Source of the DNA: JBQTIQ01 sp052387955
GTDB taxonomy: Bacteria; Actinomycetota; Acidimicrobiia; Acidimicrobiales; JACDCH01
DNA length: 12,494 nt
Assembly (NCBI GenBank): GCA_052387955.1
Contig: JBQTIQ010000101.1
Coordinates: 1 to 12,494 of the forward strand
Direction of reading: 5' to 3'
Position numbers and translations under genes: made by a program. Positions 1 to 6,980 of this stretch are shown piece after piece. How positions within the stretch are numbered: the stretch's first letter is position 1; each line of letters opens with the position of its first letter. The notes under the pieces were generated by a model. It was not told the origin of the DNA, did not search any database, and was given only the letters and a program-made list of their open reading frames with translations.

Positions 1-1
1 G

Positions 2-2101
2 GTCATCCAGCTGCTCTCGGGCGCCCCCGGTCGCGAGACCGCTTCGGTCGGCGCGCAGGCGAACGACGGCCCGGCATCCGCTCAGGGGGGCTCGCAGGTG
101 CTCGACCAGTTCGGTCGCAACCTCACCCAGGCCGCGCGCGAGGGCAAACTCGACCCGGTGATCGGGCGCGAGAAGGAGATCGAGCGGGTCATGCAGATCC
201 TCTCCCGCCGCTCCAAGAACAACCCCGTCCTCATCGGCGAGCCGGGCGTGGGGAAGACCGCCGTCGTCGAGGGCCTCGCCCAGGCGATCGTGAAGGGCGA
301 CGTACCCGAGACGCTGAAGGACAAGCAGCTCTACACCCTCGACCTCGGGTCGCTGGTGGCCGGCAGCCGCTACCGCGGTGACTTCGAGGAGCGCCTCAAG
401 AAGGTGCTCAAGGAGATCCGCACCCGCGGCGACATCATCCTGTTCATCGACGAGCTCCATACGCTCGTCGGGGCGGGCGCGGCCGAGGGGGCGATCGACG
501 CCGCCAGCATCCTCAAGCCGATGTTGGCCCGCGGCGAGCTGCAGACCGTGGGTGCCACCACGCTCGACGAGTACCGCAAGCACCTCGAGAAGGACGCCGC
601 CCTCGAGCGTCGGTTCCAGAAGATCAACGTCGAGGAACCCACCGTTGCCCACACGATCGAGATCCTCAAGGGCCTGCGCGACCGCTACGAGGCGCACCAC
701 CGGGTGACGATCACCGATCAGGCGCTGGTGGCCGCGGCCAACCTCGCCGACCGCTACATCTCCGACCGGCACCTGCCCGACAAGGCCATCGACCTCATCG
801 ACGAGGCCGGCTCGCGGCTTCGTATCAAGCGGATGCAGACCCCGCCTGACTACAAGGAGCTCGAGAACTCGATCGCCCAGGTCCAGCTGCAGAAGAAGGA
901 AGCGGTCGAGGCCCAGCGCTTCGAGGACGCCGGCAAGCTCCGCGACCAGGAGAAGGAGCTTCTCGGCCAGAAGGAGTCGAAGGAGGCCGAGATCAAGGCC
1001 TCCGGAGTCGACCTGTTCGACGAGGTCGACGAAGAGGCGATCGCCGAGGTGCTCTCGGTGTGGACGGGGATCCCCGTCTACAAGCTGACCGAGGAGGAGA
1101 CCCAGAAGCTCCTGCGCATGGAGGACGAGCTGCACAAGCGGGTCATCGGCCAGGAGGATTCCATCCGGGCCGTGAGCCAGGCCATCCGGCGGACCCGGGC
1201 CGGCCTCAAGGACCCCAAGCGGCCGTCGGGCTCGTTCATCTTCCTCGGCCCGTCCGGCGTCGGGAAGACCGAGCTGGCCAAGACGCTGGCCGAGTTCCTG
1301 TTCGGCGACGAGCAGGCTCTCATCGCTCTCGACATGTCCGAGTACATGGAGAAGCACACGGTCAGCCGCCTGGTGGGCTCGCCCCCCGGCTACGTGGGCT
1401 ACGAGGAGGGAGGCCAGCTCACCGAGGCTGTCCGGCGCAAGCCGTTCTCGGTGGTGCTGTTCGACGAGATCGAAAAAGCCCACCCCGACGTGTTCAACAC
1501 GCTCCTGCAGATCCTGGAAGAAGGCCGGCTCACCGACGCCCAGGGCCGGTCGGTCGATTTCCGCAACACCGTGCTGATCATGACCTCCAACCTGGGCACC
1601 GCCGATCTCCGCAAGACGTCGGTCGGGTTCGGGAAGTCCGACGAGGCCGTCTCCTACGAGAAGATGAAGGAGAAGGTCAACGACGCTCTCAAGCAGCATT
1701 TCCGGCCGGAGTTCCTCAACCGGATCGACGAGACGATCGTCTTCCACGAGCTCTCCCGGGACGAGGTGACCCAGATCGTCGACCTGATGATCAAGCGGGT
1801 GGCCACGCAGCTCGAGGGCCAGGGCATCGGCCTGGAGCTGACACAGGAGGCCAAGTACCTCCTGAGCGAACGGGGCTATGACCCGACGTTGGGCGCCCGG
1901 CCGTTGCGCCGCGCCATCCAGCGCCTGGTCGAGGACCCGCTGTCGGAACGGCTCCTGCACAAGGAGTTCCGCGCCGGCGAGATCGTGGTCGTCGACGTCG
2001 AGAACGATCCCGACAAGCCGACGGAGAAGCGAATGGTCTTCCGCGCCGTCGAAGGCTTCGAGCCTCCTCCGGTCGCCCTGGCCGAGGCGGGCAACGAGTA
2101 G
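2..2101 (+). CDS. clpC: ClpC, AAA+ unfoldase subunit of the ClpCP protease (5' end outside window)
   Basis: ATP-dependent unfoldase that feeds proteins to ClpP. The frame is open from the window edge; 699 residues are visible. Actinobacterial ClpC1 has about 850, so roughly 150 residues (the Clp-N repeats) lie upstream. Along the visible chain: Walker A1 GEPGVGKT at 79-86, Walker B1 FIDELHTL with D150/E151, a UVR-type coiled middle segment around 300-320, Walker A2 GPSGVGKT at 416-423, pore loop GYVGYEEGGQ near 463-472, Walker B2 VVLFDE at 484-489, then the D2-small domain (RPEFLNRID, LGARPLRR). A VGF tripeptide near 541-543 sits where ClpC proteins carry the ClpP-docking loop, so this is a ClpP partner rather than ClpB. 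No frameshift or missing catalytic residue is visible. A GTG at 98 is an internal Val codon, not the start. A strong terminator follows directly, so clpC seems to end its transcript here. Identification is very secure. Confidence 0.97.
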   Translation, partial: VIQLLSGAPGRETASVGAQANDGPASAQGGSQVLDQFGRNLTQAAREGKLDPVIGREKEIERVMQILSRRSKNNPVLIGEPGVGKTAVVEGLAQAIVKGDVPETLKDKQLYTLDLGSLVAGSRYRGDFEERLKKVLKEIRTRGDIILFIDELHTLVGAGAAEGAIDAASILKPMLARGELQTVGATTLDEYRKHLEKDAALERRFQKINVEEPTVAHTIEILKGLRDRYEAHHRVTITDQALVAAANLADRYISDRHLPDKAIDLIDEAGSRLRIKRMQTPPDYKELENSIAQVQLQKKEAVEAQRFEDAGKLRDQEKELLGQKESKEAEIKASGVDLFDEVDEEAIAEVLSVWTGIPVYKLTEEETQKLLRMEDELHKRVIGQEDSIRAVSQAIRRTRAGLKDPKRPSGSFIFLGPSGVGKTELAKTLAEFLFGDEQALIALDMSEYMEKHTVSRLVGSPPGYVGYEEGGQLTEAVRRKPFSVVLFDEIEKAHPDVFNTLLQILEEGRLTDAQGRSVDFRNTVLIMTSNLGTADLRKTSVGFGKSDEAVSYEKMKEKVNDALKQHFRPEFLNRIDETIVFHELSRDEVTQIVDLMIKRVATQLEGQGIGLELTQEAKYLLSERGYDPTLGARPLRRAIQRLVEDPLSERLLHKEFRAGEIVVVDVENDPDKPTEKRMVFRAVEGFEPPPVALAEAGNE

Positions 2102-2109
2102 CAGCCTGA

Positions 2110-2155
2110 ACGACGAAGGCCCCGGCTGCCCAGCGGCCGGGGCCTTCATCGTTTT
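2110..2155 (+). terminator. Rho-independent terminator of clpC
   Basis: Two 17-nt arms (2110-2126 and 2136-2152) pair with a single C-A mismatch around a 9-nt loop. The core, AAGGCCCCGGC against GCCGGGGCCTT, is perfect. The right arm runs into TTTT (2152-2155). It begins 8 bases after the clpC stop. This is the clearest intrinsic terminator in the window, and it separates clpC from the lipoprotein gene downstream. Confidence 0.85.
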
Positions 2156-2163
2156 CCTCCGGG

Positions 2164-2169
2164 TACATT
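2164..2169 (+). promoter_or_regulatory. Candidate -10 box (TACATT) for the LppM-like gene
   Basis: TACATT fits the actinobacterial TANNNT -10 pattern. It lies just after the clpC terminator and would start a transcript near 2176, leaving a leader of about 25 nt before the TTG at 2202. No convincing -35 hexamer is seen at 16-18 nt spacing. The call rests on position and the -10 alone. Confidence 0.35.
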
Positions 2170-2201
2170 CGGCGGATCACAGCACGTTCCCGCGCCGTTC
2201 C

Positions 2202-2972
2202 TTGACCACCCCCCTCCGGTGGGCGAGGGCCGCCATCGCGCTCTTGGTGGTGATGGTGGCCACCGCCTGCCAGGTGCGTACCGAGGTTGCCCTCGACGTG
2301 CGCTCCGACGGGAGCGGGTCGGTGACGGTCTCGGTCGGCCTCGACCGCGATGCGCTCTCCCGGGGCCCCGACCTCGGTCAGGCCCTGCGCCTCGATGACC
2401 TCCGGGCCACCGGATGGACGGTTGGCGGCCCGGTACCCGACGACAGCGGCTTCACCGTGGTCCGGGTGTCCAAGCCGTTCTCCGGGCCCGAAGAGGCCGC
2501 CGTCGCCTTGTCCGAGATCGCCGGTCCCGGGGGCGCCTTCCGGGACTTTCGCATCACCGCCGATCGATCCTTCGCCCGCAGCACGGTCTCCTTCGCCGGC
2601 CTGGTGGACCTGCGCGCCGGCCTGGCTGCCTTCAGCGACGGGCAGTTGGCCCAGCTGCTCGACGGCAAGCCCCTGGGAGATGACCTGCCGGCGATCGAGG
2701 CGCGGCTGGGTAGCCCCATCGACGACGTCTTCCGCTTTTCCGTGGCGGCACGGTTGCCGGGCCAGGTCACCTCGAACGCCCCCACCGAGAGCGGCGGCGC
2801 CGTCGTGTGGGACGGCCTGCGCTTGTCCAGCCCCAACCCGGTGCTGCTCGGGGCCAGGGCCGTCTCGTGGCGCCCGGTCAGCGCGGCGACGGCGGCGGTC
2901 ACCGTAGGTTCCCTCGTGCTCCTGCTCGTACTGCTCGCCCGGCGCCTGCGCCGCCGGCCCTCCCACCCCTGA
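2202..2972 (+). CDS. LppM-like lipoprotein with C-terminal membrane anchor
   Basis: 256 residues from a TTG start. A basic N-terminus (R6, R9) is followed by a hydrophobic stretch (11-20) and a lipobox-like VATAC with Cys23 as predicted lipidation site. The mature part opens with a beta-rich segment of the kind seen in LppM/DUF3153 lipoproteins (TEVALDVRSDGSGSVTVSV). It ends in one membrane helix (about 227-245) and a basic tail RRLRRR. Lipoprotein N-terminus plus C-terminal helix is the layout of mycobacterial LppM, an envelope protein. Function here is not established and I give no symbol. TTG was chosen because no ATG or GTG lies upstream in frame after the clpC stop, and later starts would destroy the signal peptide; no Shine-Dalgarno is evident. 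It sits between clpC and radA, which are adjacent in Bacillus. The frame is sure, the family likely. Confidence 0.8.
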   Translation: MTTPLRWARAAIALLVVMVATACQVRTEVALDVRSDGSGSVTVSVGLDRDALSRGPDLGQALRLDDLRATGWTVGGPVPDDSGFTVVRVSKPFSGPEEAAVALSEIAGPGGAFRDFRITADRSFARSTVSFAGLVDLRAGLAAFSDGQLAQLLDGKPLGDDLPAIEARLGSPIDDVFRFSVAARLPGQVTSNAPTESGGAVVWDGLRLSSPNPVLLGARAVSWRPVSAATAAVTVGSLVLLLVLLARRLRRRPSHP

Positions 2973-2973
2973 A

Positions 2974-3009
2974 GCTCCCGCCGCCCGACGTCGTCGCCCA
3001 CGACGGAGC
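2974..3009 (+). terminator. Weak terminator-like hairpin after the LppM-like gene
   Basis: CGTCGT (2989-2994) and ACGACG (3000-3005) form a 6-bp stem with a 5-nt loop. GCTC (2974-2977) and GAGC (3006-3009) could close it further out. No T-tract follows, so it may be a structural accident of the GC-rich sequence. Confidence 0.3.
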
Positions 3010-3011
3010 GT

Positions 3012-3222
3012 TGCCGCCGATGCGAGCGCCGGAGCGCTCAGGCTCGTCGGCCCGTTCCGCGTGCTGCCGCCGATGTGCGCCGGATCGGTCGGGTTCGTGA
3101 GCCCGGTCCGGCGGGCTGCCGCCGATGCGAGCGCCGGATCGGTCGGGATCGTCGACCCAGTTCCGGCGGGATGCCGCCGATGCGAGCGCCGGAGCGCCAG
3201 CGCAGGCGCGGTCCCAGGCGGC
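3012..3222 (+). repeat. Tandem repeat, four units of about 53 bp (module A)
   Basis: The 11-mer TGCCGCCGATG begins at 3012, 3065, 3117 and 3172, giving periods of 53, 52 and 55. Three of the four units continue GCGAGCGCCGGA; the second has a short deletion there (GTGCGCCGGA). Units 2 and 3 share GATCGGTCGGG and a CCGGCGGG end. Unit 4 diverges after GCGCCGGAGCGCCAGCG and runs into module B at 3223. This tract fills most of the 317-bp gap between the LppM-like gene and radA. No start codon with a ribosome site or any known domain was seen in it. The unit-4 sequence recurs at 6750 and, inverted, at 7501-7568. Confidence 0.85.
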
Positions 3223-3256
3223 CTGCGTGGCCGGGGAACGCAGCTAGCAACGCAGC
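3223..3256 (+). repeat. Module B hairpin repeat, one copy
   Basis: CTGCGT-N9-ACGCAG is a small inverted repeat followed by an A/C variant (GCAACGCAGC). The same hairpin unit is repeated at about 30-bp spacing at 6794-6878, again directly after a module A unit. The A-then-B order at both loci argues that the two modules travel together. Confidence 0.7.
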
Positions 3257-3289
3257 TGGCATGTCACACCCCGGGGGGATGATGGCGCC

Positions 3290-4669
3290 GTGGCCAGGGC
3301 ACGACGACAGTTCCGCTGCGGTGAGTGTGGCGGCACCAGCCTGGCGTGGGCCGGGAGGTGCTCGGCCTGCGGGGCGTGGAACGTGCTCGCCGAGGAGGCG
3401 CTCGAGGCGGACGCACCGGCGGGAGCGGTGCCGTGGTTGTCGTCGGCGGGCGAGACCGCCGTCCCCATCGCCGACGTCGGCACCATCGGGTCGACGGCGC
3501 TGCCCACCGGGGTCAGCGAGTTCGACCGGGTGCTCGGCGGCGGACTGGTGCCCGGCTCGGTCACCCTGGTCGGCGGTGAACCGGGGATCGGTAAGTCGAC
3601 CCTGCTCACCCAGGCCGCGGCGTGCATGGCCGCCGCTGGTTCGCGGGTGCTCTACTTCGCTGCGGAGGAGTCGCCTCAGCAGGTACGGCTCCGAGCCGAG
3701 CGCCTGGCCGCCCTGGTGCCCGAGCTGTGGCTGGTGGGTGGGACCTCGGTCCCGGCGCTGGTCGCCCACCTCGACCAGGTCAAGCCCGACGTGGTGGTGG
3801 TCGATTCGATCCAGGCGGTCTACGAGCCCGGCGTGGGCTCCGCCCCCGGGTCGGTGGCCCAGGTACGGGGCAGCGCCCACCGCCTGGTGGTCGAGGCCAA
3901 GCGCCGAGGCACCGCCATGGTCCTGGTGGGCCACGTGACCAAGGACGGGAACCTGGCCGGGCCTCGTGCCCTCGAACATCTCGTCGACACCGTGCTCACC
4001 TTCGAAGGTGACCGTCATCACGCCCTGCGGCTGATGCGAGCGGTCAAGCACCGCTTCGGCTCGACCGCCGACCTGGGGGTGTTCGAGATGGGCGACGTCG
4101 GGCTGGTGCCGGTGCCCGACGCGTCGGGACTGTTGCTCGCCGACCGCCGTCCGGGTGTGGCCGGCTCCGCGGTGGTGCCTGCCCTTGACGGTCATCGTCC
4201 GCTGCTCGTCGAGCTGCAGGCCCTGGTGGCGAGATCATCCCTGGCCATGCCCCGGCGGTCGGCTCAGGGCCTCGACCCGGGCCGTATGGCGCTGTTGCTG
4301 GCGGTGCTCGAGCAGCGCCTGAAGATCCCTCTGACCGACCACGACGTGTTCGCGCTGGCGGTCGGCGGCGTGCGGGTGGTCGAGCCGGGCGCCGACCTGG
4401 GGTTGGCCCTGGCCGTGCTGTCCGCCCGTGCCGACCGGGCCCTGCCCGCCGACCTGGTGGTCTGTGGCGAGGTCGGGCTGGCCGGCGAGCTCCGGTCGGT
4501 CCGTCAGCTGTCCCAGCGGCTGTCCGAGGCGGCCCGTCTCGGGTTCCGCCGGGCGATCGTGCCCGCTTCGTCGCCGACGGGCCCACCCGGCCTGGCCATG
4601 CTGCGGGCGGCGACCCTGGGCGATGCCGTCGAGCTCGCCTTCGCCCACCAGCCGGCGGCAGCGGCATGA
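3290..4669 (+). CDS. radA: RadA, DNA repair ATPase/helicase for branched recombination intermediates
   Basis: 459 residues, normal RadA length. An N-terminal zinc finger uses C10, C13, C24 and C27. The RecA-like core holds Walker A GEPGIGKST at 96-104 and a Walker B-type VVVVDSIQ near 168-174. The C-terminal Lon-type S5-fold domain covers about 300-450. The RadA signature normally written KNRFG reads KHRFG here (253-257). RadA drives strand exchange and branch migration on recombination intermediates. In mycobacteria it binds DisA and lowers its c-di-AMP output, and disA is the next gene. GTG at 3290 was chosen because the zinc finger begins ten residues in. A G-rich stretch at 3273-3278 is the only possible ribosome site and is rather far away. 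No clear promoter was found in the repeat tract upstream. Confidence 0.97.
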   Translation: MARARRQFRCGECGGTSLAWAGRCSACGAWNVLAEEALEADAPAGAVPWLSSAGETAVPIADVGTIGSTALPTGVSEFDRVLGGGLVPGSVTLVGGEPGIGKSTLLTQAAACMAAAGSRVLYFAAEESPQQVRLRAERLAALVPELWLVGGTSVPALVAHLDQVKPDVVVVDSIQAVYEPGVGSAPGSVAQVRGSAHRLVVEAKRRGTAMVLVGHVTKDGNLAGPRALEHLVDTVLTFEGDRHHALRLMRAVKHRFGSTADLGVFEMGDVGLVPVPDASGLLLADRRPGVAGSAVVPALDGHRPLLVELQALVARSSLAMPRRSAQGLDPGRMALLLAVLEQRLKIPLTDHDVFALAVGGVRVVEPGADLGLALAVLSARADRALPADLVVCGEVGLAGELRSVRQLSQRLSEAARLGFRRAIVPASSPTGPPGLAMLRAATLGDAVELAFAHQPAAAA

Positions 4670-4713
4670 GCGGGGCCGTCGATCCTCGTTCCCCGTCGGT
4701 GCGGCGCGGTCGT

Positions 4714-4728
4714 CGCCTCCCGGAGGCG
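4714..4728 (+). other. Perfect short hairpin between radA and disA
   Basis: CGCCTCC (4714-4720) and GGAGGCG (4722-4728) are perfect complements around one base, giving an effective 6-bp stem. It lies 45 bases after radA and 15 bases before the disA -10 box. With no T-tract it is a poor terminator; it could also be an operator. Function unknown. Confidence 0.4.
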
Positions 4729-4742
4729 GGCGGCCAGAGCAG

Positions 4743-4748
4743 TAGACT
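4743..4748 (+). promoter_or_regulatory. Candidate disA promoter, -10 box TAGACT
   Basis: TAGACT fits TANNNT and stands 6 bases before an ATG at 4755, the distance expected if transcription starts on that A. The sequence at the -35 position (about 4720-4725) is not TTGACA-like. The box would let disA be made independently of radA. Confidence 0.5.
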
Positions 4749-4754
4749 CAGCCG

Positions 4755-4796
4755 ATGCTCGAGGGCCTGCCGACGTCCGGGTCCGCACGCCGGTGA
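4755..4796 (+). CDS. Putative 13-codon leader ORF overlapping the disA start
   Basis: ATG at 4755 opens a frame reading MLEGLPTSGSARR and ends in TGA at 4794-4796. That TGA overlaps the disA GTG at 4793 as GTGA, the classic arrangement for translational coupling. The ATG sits where a transcript from the 4743 box would begin, so it could be read as a leaderless start. Nothing shows the peptide itself has a function; the likelier role is to deliver ribosomes to a disA start that lacks a Shine-Dalgarno. If disA really starts at ATG 4856 the coincidence would mean less. Confidence 0.35.
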   Translation: MLEGLPTSGSARR

Positions 4797-5926
4797 CCAA
4801 ACCCGGCGGTCATGGGCGGTCCCGGCGGGCCGACTCCGAGAGCTACCACGCCTCGATGGGCTCGCGGCGTTCGATGGCGCTGCTCGACGCCCTCGCCGCG
4901 GTTGCCCCCGGTATGCCGTTGCGGGAGGGCCTCGACCGCATCCTGCAGGCGGGCATGGGAGCGCTCATCGTCGTGGGCGACGGCCCCGATGTGTTGAACA
5001 TCTGCTCCGGTGGCTTCCTGCTCGACGCCGCTTTCACGCCGCAACGGCTGTCCGAGCTGGCCAAGATGGACGGCGCCATCATCCTGGCCGACGACGCCAG
5101 CCGGATCGCCCGGGCCAACGTCCACCTGGTTCCGAACCCCAACGTGCCGACGTCCGAGACCGGCACCCGCCACCGCACCGCCGAGCGGGTGGCGCGATCG
5201 ATCCAGGTCCCGGTGCTCTCGGTCTCCGAGGACATGCAAGTGATCGCCGTCTACGCCGGCGACCAGAAGTACCCGCTCGAGCCGATCCCTCGCCTGCTGA
5301 ACCGGGCCAACCAGGCGCTGCAGACCCTCGAGCGCTACAAGAGCCGCCTCGACGGTGTGGCCGGGTCGTTGTCGGCGCTCGAAGTCGAAGACCTGGTGAC
5401 CCTGCGAGACGTGATCACGGTGCTGCAGCGGACCGAGATGGTGCGCCGCATCGCCGAGGAGATCGAGTTCGCCATCATCGAGCTCGGGGTGGACGGCCGC
5501 CTGGTGCGCCTGCAGCTCGAGGCGATGCTGGGCGGCGTCGACGACGACCGACGGCTGGTCATCAAGGACTACGTGCAGGAAGGTGCGAGCTGGGGGGTCG
5601 AGGACGTCTTGGCCGCCCTGGCCGATCTCGAGACCGACGACCTACTCCAGGTGAAGGTCGTGGCCGGCCTGTTCCATCTCGCCGGCTACAGCGATCTCGA
5701 CATGAACCTGCAGCCTCGCGGGCACCGCCTCCTGGCCAAGATCCCACGCCTTCCCGAAGCCATCATCGAGCGCATCGTCGATCGCTTCGGCAACCTCCAG
5801 AAGATTATGCGGGCCACGATCGACGATCTCGACGACGTCGAGGGCGTCGGCGAGAACCGGGCCCGGGCGATCAAGGAAGGTATGTCCCGGCTAGCCGAGA
5901 CCTCCATCCTCGACCGCTACAGCTGA
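4793..5926 (+). CDS. disA: DisA, DNA-integrity scanning diadenylate cyclase
   Basis: Condenses two ATP into cyclic di-AMP while moving on DNA; branched DNA halts synthesis. Numbered from GTG 4793 (377 residues), the DAC domain carries the DGA motif at 93-95 and RHRTAER at 126-132, both intact, so the enzyme should be active. A helical linker follows, then a C-terminal helix-hairpin-helix DNA-binding motif (VEGVGENRAR, about 349-358). Start choice is open. GTG 4793 overlaps the leader stop as GTGA. An in-frame ATG at 4856 gives 356 residues, closer to the Bacillus and Mycobacterium lengths of about 358-360; neither has a good Shine-Dalgarno. RadA, encoded 123 bases upstream, is a known DisA partner. 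The gene ends against a convergent crp-family gene with a hairpin between. Confidence 0.97.
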   Translation: MTKPGGHGRSRRADSESYHASMGSRRSMALLDALAAVAPGMPLREGLDRILQAGMGALIVVGDGPDVLNICSGGFLLDAAFTPQRLSELAKMDGAIILADDASRIARANVHLVPNPNVPTSETGTRHRTAERVARSIQVPVLSVSEDMQVIAVYAGDQKYPLEPIPRLLNRANQALQTLERYKSRLDGVAGSLSALEVEDLVTLRDVITVLQRTEMVRRIAEEIEFAIIELGVDGRLVRLQLEAMLGGVDDDRRLVIKDYVQEGASWGVEDVLAALADLETDDLLQVKVVAGLFHLAGYSDLDMNLQPRGHRLLAKIPRLPEAIIERIVDRFGNLQKIMRATIDDLDDVEGVGENRARAIKEGMSRLAETSILDRYS

Positions 5927-5927
5927 T

Positions 5928-5982
5928 GCATCCGGCCGGTCCTGTGGGGACGGCCCCCTCGGAGCGGGGCGCGGCCGGGTGC
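5928..5982. terminator. Bidirectional hairpin between convergent disA and crp-family gene
   Basis: GCATCCGGCCG (5928-5938) pairs with CGGCCGGGTGC (5972-5982) across 11 bp with one T-G wobble. The 33-nt interior can fold into smaller GC hairpins. It begins one base after the disA stop codon and ends 4 bases before the stop codon of the minus-strand gene, so it can end both transcripts. No T-tract is present. Confidence 0.5.
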
Positions 5983-5986
5983 GAGG

Positions 5987-6646
5987 TCATCGCGCCCGAA
6001 TGGTGATCTGGTCACGGTTGGTGATGCGGTAGCGGCGCTCGCGCTGGTCGATCCAGCCCAGGCGCACGAAGGCAGCGATGGCCTTGTTCACGCGCTCGCG
6101 GGACGCTCCGACCATCCCTGCGAGCTCCTCCTGGGTCACCGGCAGCACGAACTCGTCGTTGTCGCCCGCCAGCTCGAGCAGGCGCTTGGCGGTCCGGCCG
6201 GTCACGTCCAGGAACACCGAGTCGGCCAGGGCGCCGTCCATCGCCCGCAACCGGCCCGACAGGAGCGCCACCACGCTCCACAACAGCGTGGGCTGGGCGT
6301 CGTAGATGGCCTGGACGGGGCCGTAGGGCACCACCAGCAGCGTGGAGGGCTCCAGCGCCCGTGCCCTCGTCGAACGGCCAAGGCCGTCGAAGAGCGGCAT
6401 CTCGCCGAAGACGTCACCGGTCTCCATCAGGGTCACCACCGATTCGCGGCCGTCGACCGAACGGTTCGACAGCGCCATCCGCCCGGCCAGAACCACGAAC
6501 AGTTCGGTCGAGTCGTCGCCTTCGGCAAAGAGGACATCTCCGCGGCGGAGCTCCCGCTCCCCTGACGCGGCGGCGATCGTGGCCCGATCGTCCTCCCCCA
6601 TCTCGGCGAACAGGTCGACCCGGGATAGCAGCGCAGGCTCGGCCAT
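5987..6646 (-). CDS. crp: Crp/Fnr-family transcription regulator, Crp-like
   Basis: 219 residues. The N-terminal cyclic-nucleotide-binding domain (about 1-115) keeps FGE (E82) and R91-S92, the positions that hold the cyclic nucleotide in Crp. A dimerisation helix spans about 118-145. The winged helix-turn-helix is TQEELAGMVGASRERVNKAI (171-190), with R183, E184 and K188 in the recognition helix as in mycobacterial Crp (SRETVNK). So a TGTGA-N6-TCACA-type site is expected. No cysteine cluster for an Fnr iron-sulfur centre is present. ATG 6646 begins the domain at the usual point. A TANNNT box eight bases upstream suggests a leaderless mRNA. It is convergent with disA and divergent from carD. 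No full Crp palindrome was found in the window. The ligand (cAMP or other) is inferred from the family. Confidence 0.9.
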   Translation of the reverse strand: MAEPALLSRVDLFAEMGEDDRATIAAASGERELRRGDVLFAEGDDSTELFVVLAGRMALSNRSVDGRESVVTLMETGDVFGEMPLFDGLGRSTRARALEPSTLLVVPYGPVQAIYDAQPTLLWSVVALLSGRLRAMDGALADSVFLDVTGRTAKRLLELAGDNDEFVLPVTQEELAGMVGASRERVNKAIAAFVRLGWIDQRERRYRITNRDQITIRAR

Positions 6647-6654
6647 GCCGCGGC

Positions 6655-6660
6655 AACGTA
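6655..6660 (-). promoter_or_regulatory. Candidate -10 box (TACGTT) of the crp-family gene
   Basis: On the minus strand TACGTT is followed by 8 bases and then the ATG at 6646. Transcription would therefore start on or within a base or two of the start codon. No Shine-Dalgarno is visible, which agrees with a leaderless mRNA. No convincing -35 was found. Confidence 0.45.
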
Positions 6661-6720
6661 ATCGAGCGTGTTGCCGGCGGTCGTCCTGGCCCCGGCGCCC
6701 GGCACCGGAGAAGGCTGCCG

Positions 6721-6878
6721 CCAACGCGAGCGAGGAAGTGCCCGCTACCGATGCGAGCGCCGGAGCGCCAGCGGAGGCGTGGCCGGGCGCGGCCTGCGTG
6801 GCTGGGGAACGCAGCCGGCAACGCCTGCGTGGCCGGGAACGCAGCCGGCAACGCCTGCGTGGCCGGGGAACGCCGGCA
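6721..6878 (+). repeat. Second copy of the intergenic repeat: one or two module A units plus three module B units
   Basis: At 6750-6773 the module A core (GATGCGAGCGCC then GGAGCGCCAGCG) recurs almost exactly as at 3180-3202; a poorer version lies at 6725-6735. From 6794 module B follows three times, with CTGCGT at 6794, 6825 and 6855 (periods 31 and 30). The first two units contain CTGCGT-N8/9-ACGCAG hairpins and are joined by CCGGCAACG; the third is truncated. The block occupies nearly half of the 334-bp gap between the divergent crp-family gene and carD, leaving the two promoter-proximal ends free. Confidence 0.85.
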
Positions 6879-6913
6879 CCACCGCTTGCCGGCTGCTCTC
6901 GGCGAGCCCAGAA

Positions 6914-6943
6914 TTGTGAACGATTTGGGCGGATCCCTACCCT
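6914..6943 (+). promoter_or_regulatory. carD promoter, TTGTGA-N18-TACCCT
   Basis: TTGTGA (6914-6919) and TACCCT (6938-6943) are spaced by 18 bases and resemble a housekeeping sigma-70/SigA-type promoter. A start near 6950 leaves about 30 nt of leader before carD with a GGGAG ribosome site at 6972-6976. The -35 contains a TGTGA Crp half-site, but the partner half (TCACA) is missing. Confidence 0.55.
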
Positions 6944-6980
6944 TGGGGAACCCCTCCCCCCAGCGATCAACGGGAGCACC

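Noticed and set aside
1791..2966. A 391-codon minus-strand frame over the clpC end and LppM-like gene
   Set aside because: It crosses the clpC terminator hairpin, is antisense to two better genes, and shows no domain.
3012..3256. Possible CRISPR array
   Set aside because: Whole units repeat with drift, there is no alternation of constant repeats and unique spacers, and no cas gene is present.
3038..4195. A 385-codon minus-strand frame over the repeat tract and radA
   Set aside because: Antisense to the conserved radA core; part of the translation is simply the tandem repeat.
4666..6006. A long plus-strand frame starting with ATG that overlaps the radA stop as ATGA and runs through disA
   Set aside because: It overlaps disA completely, whose protein matches the DisA family end to end. 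The alternative translation is Arg/Gly/Pro-rich with no domain, as expected of a shadow frame in high-GC DNA.
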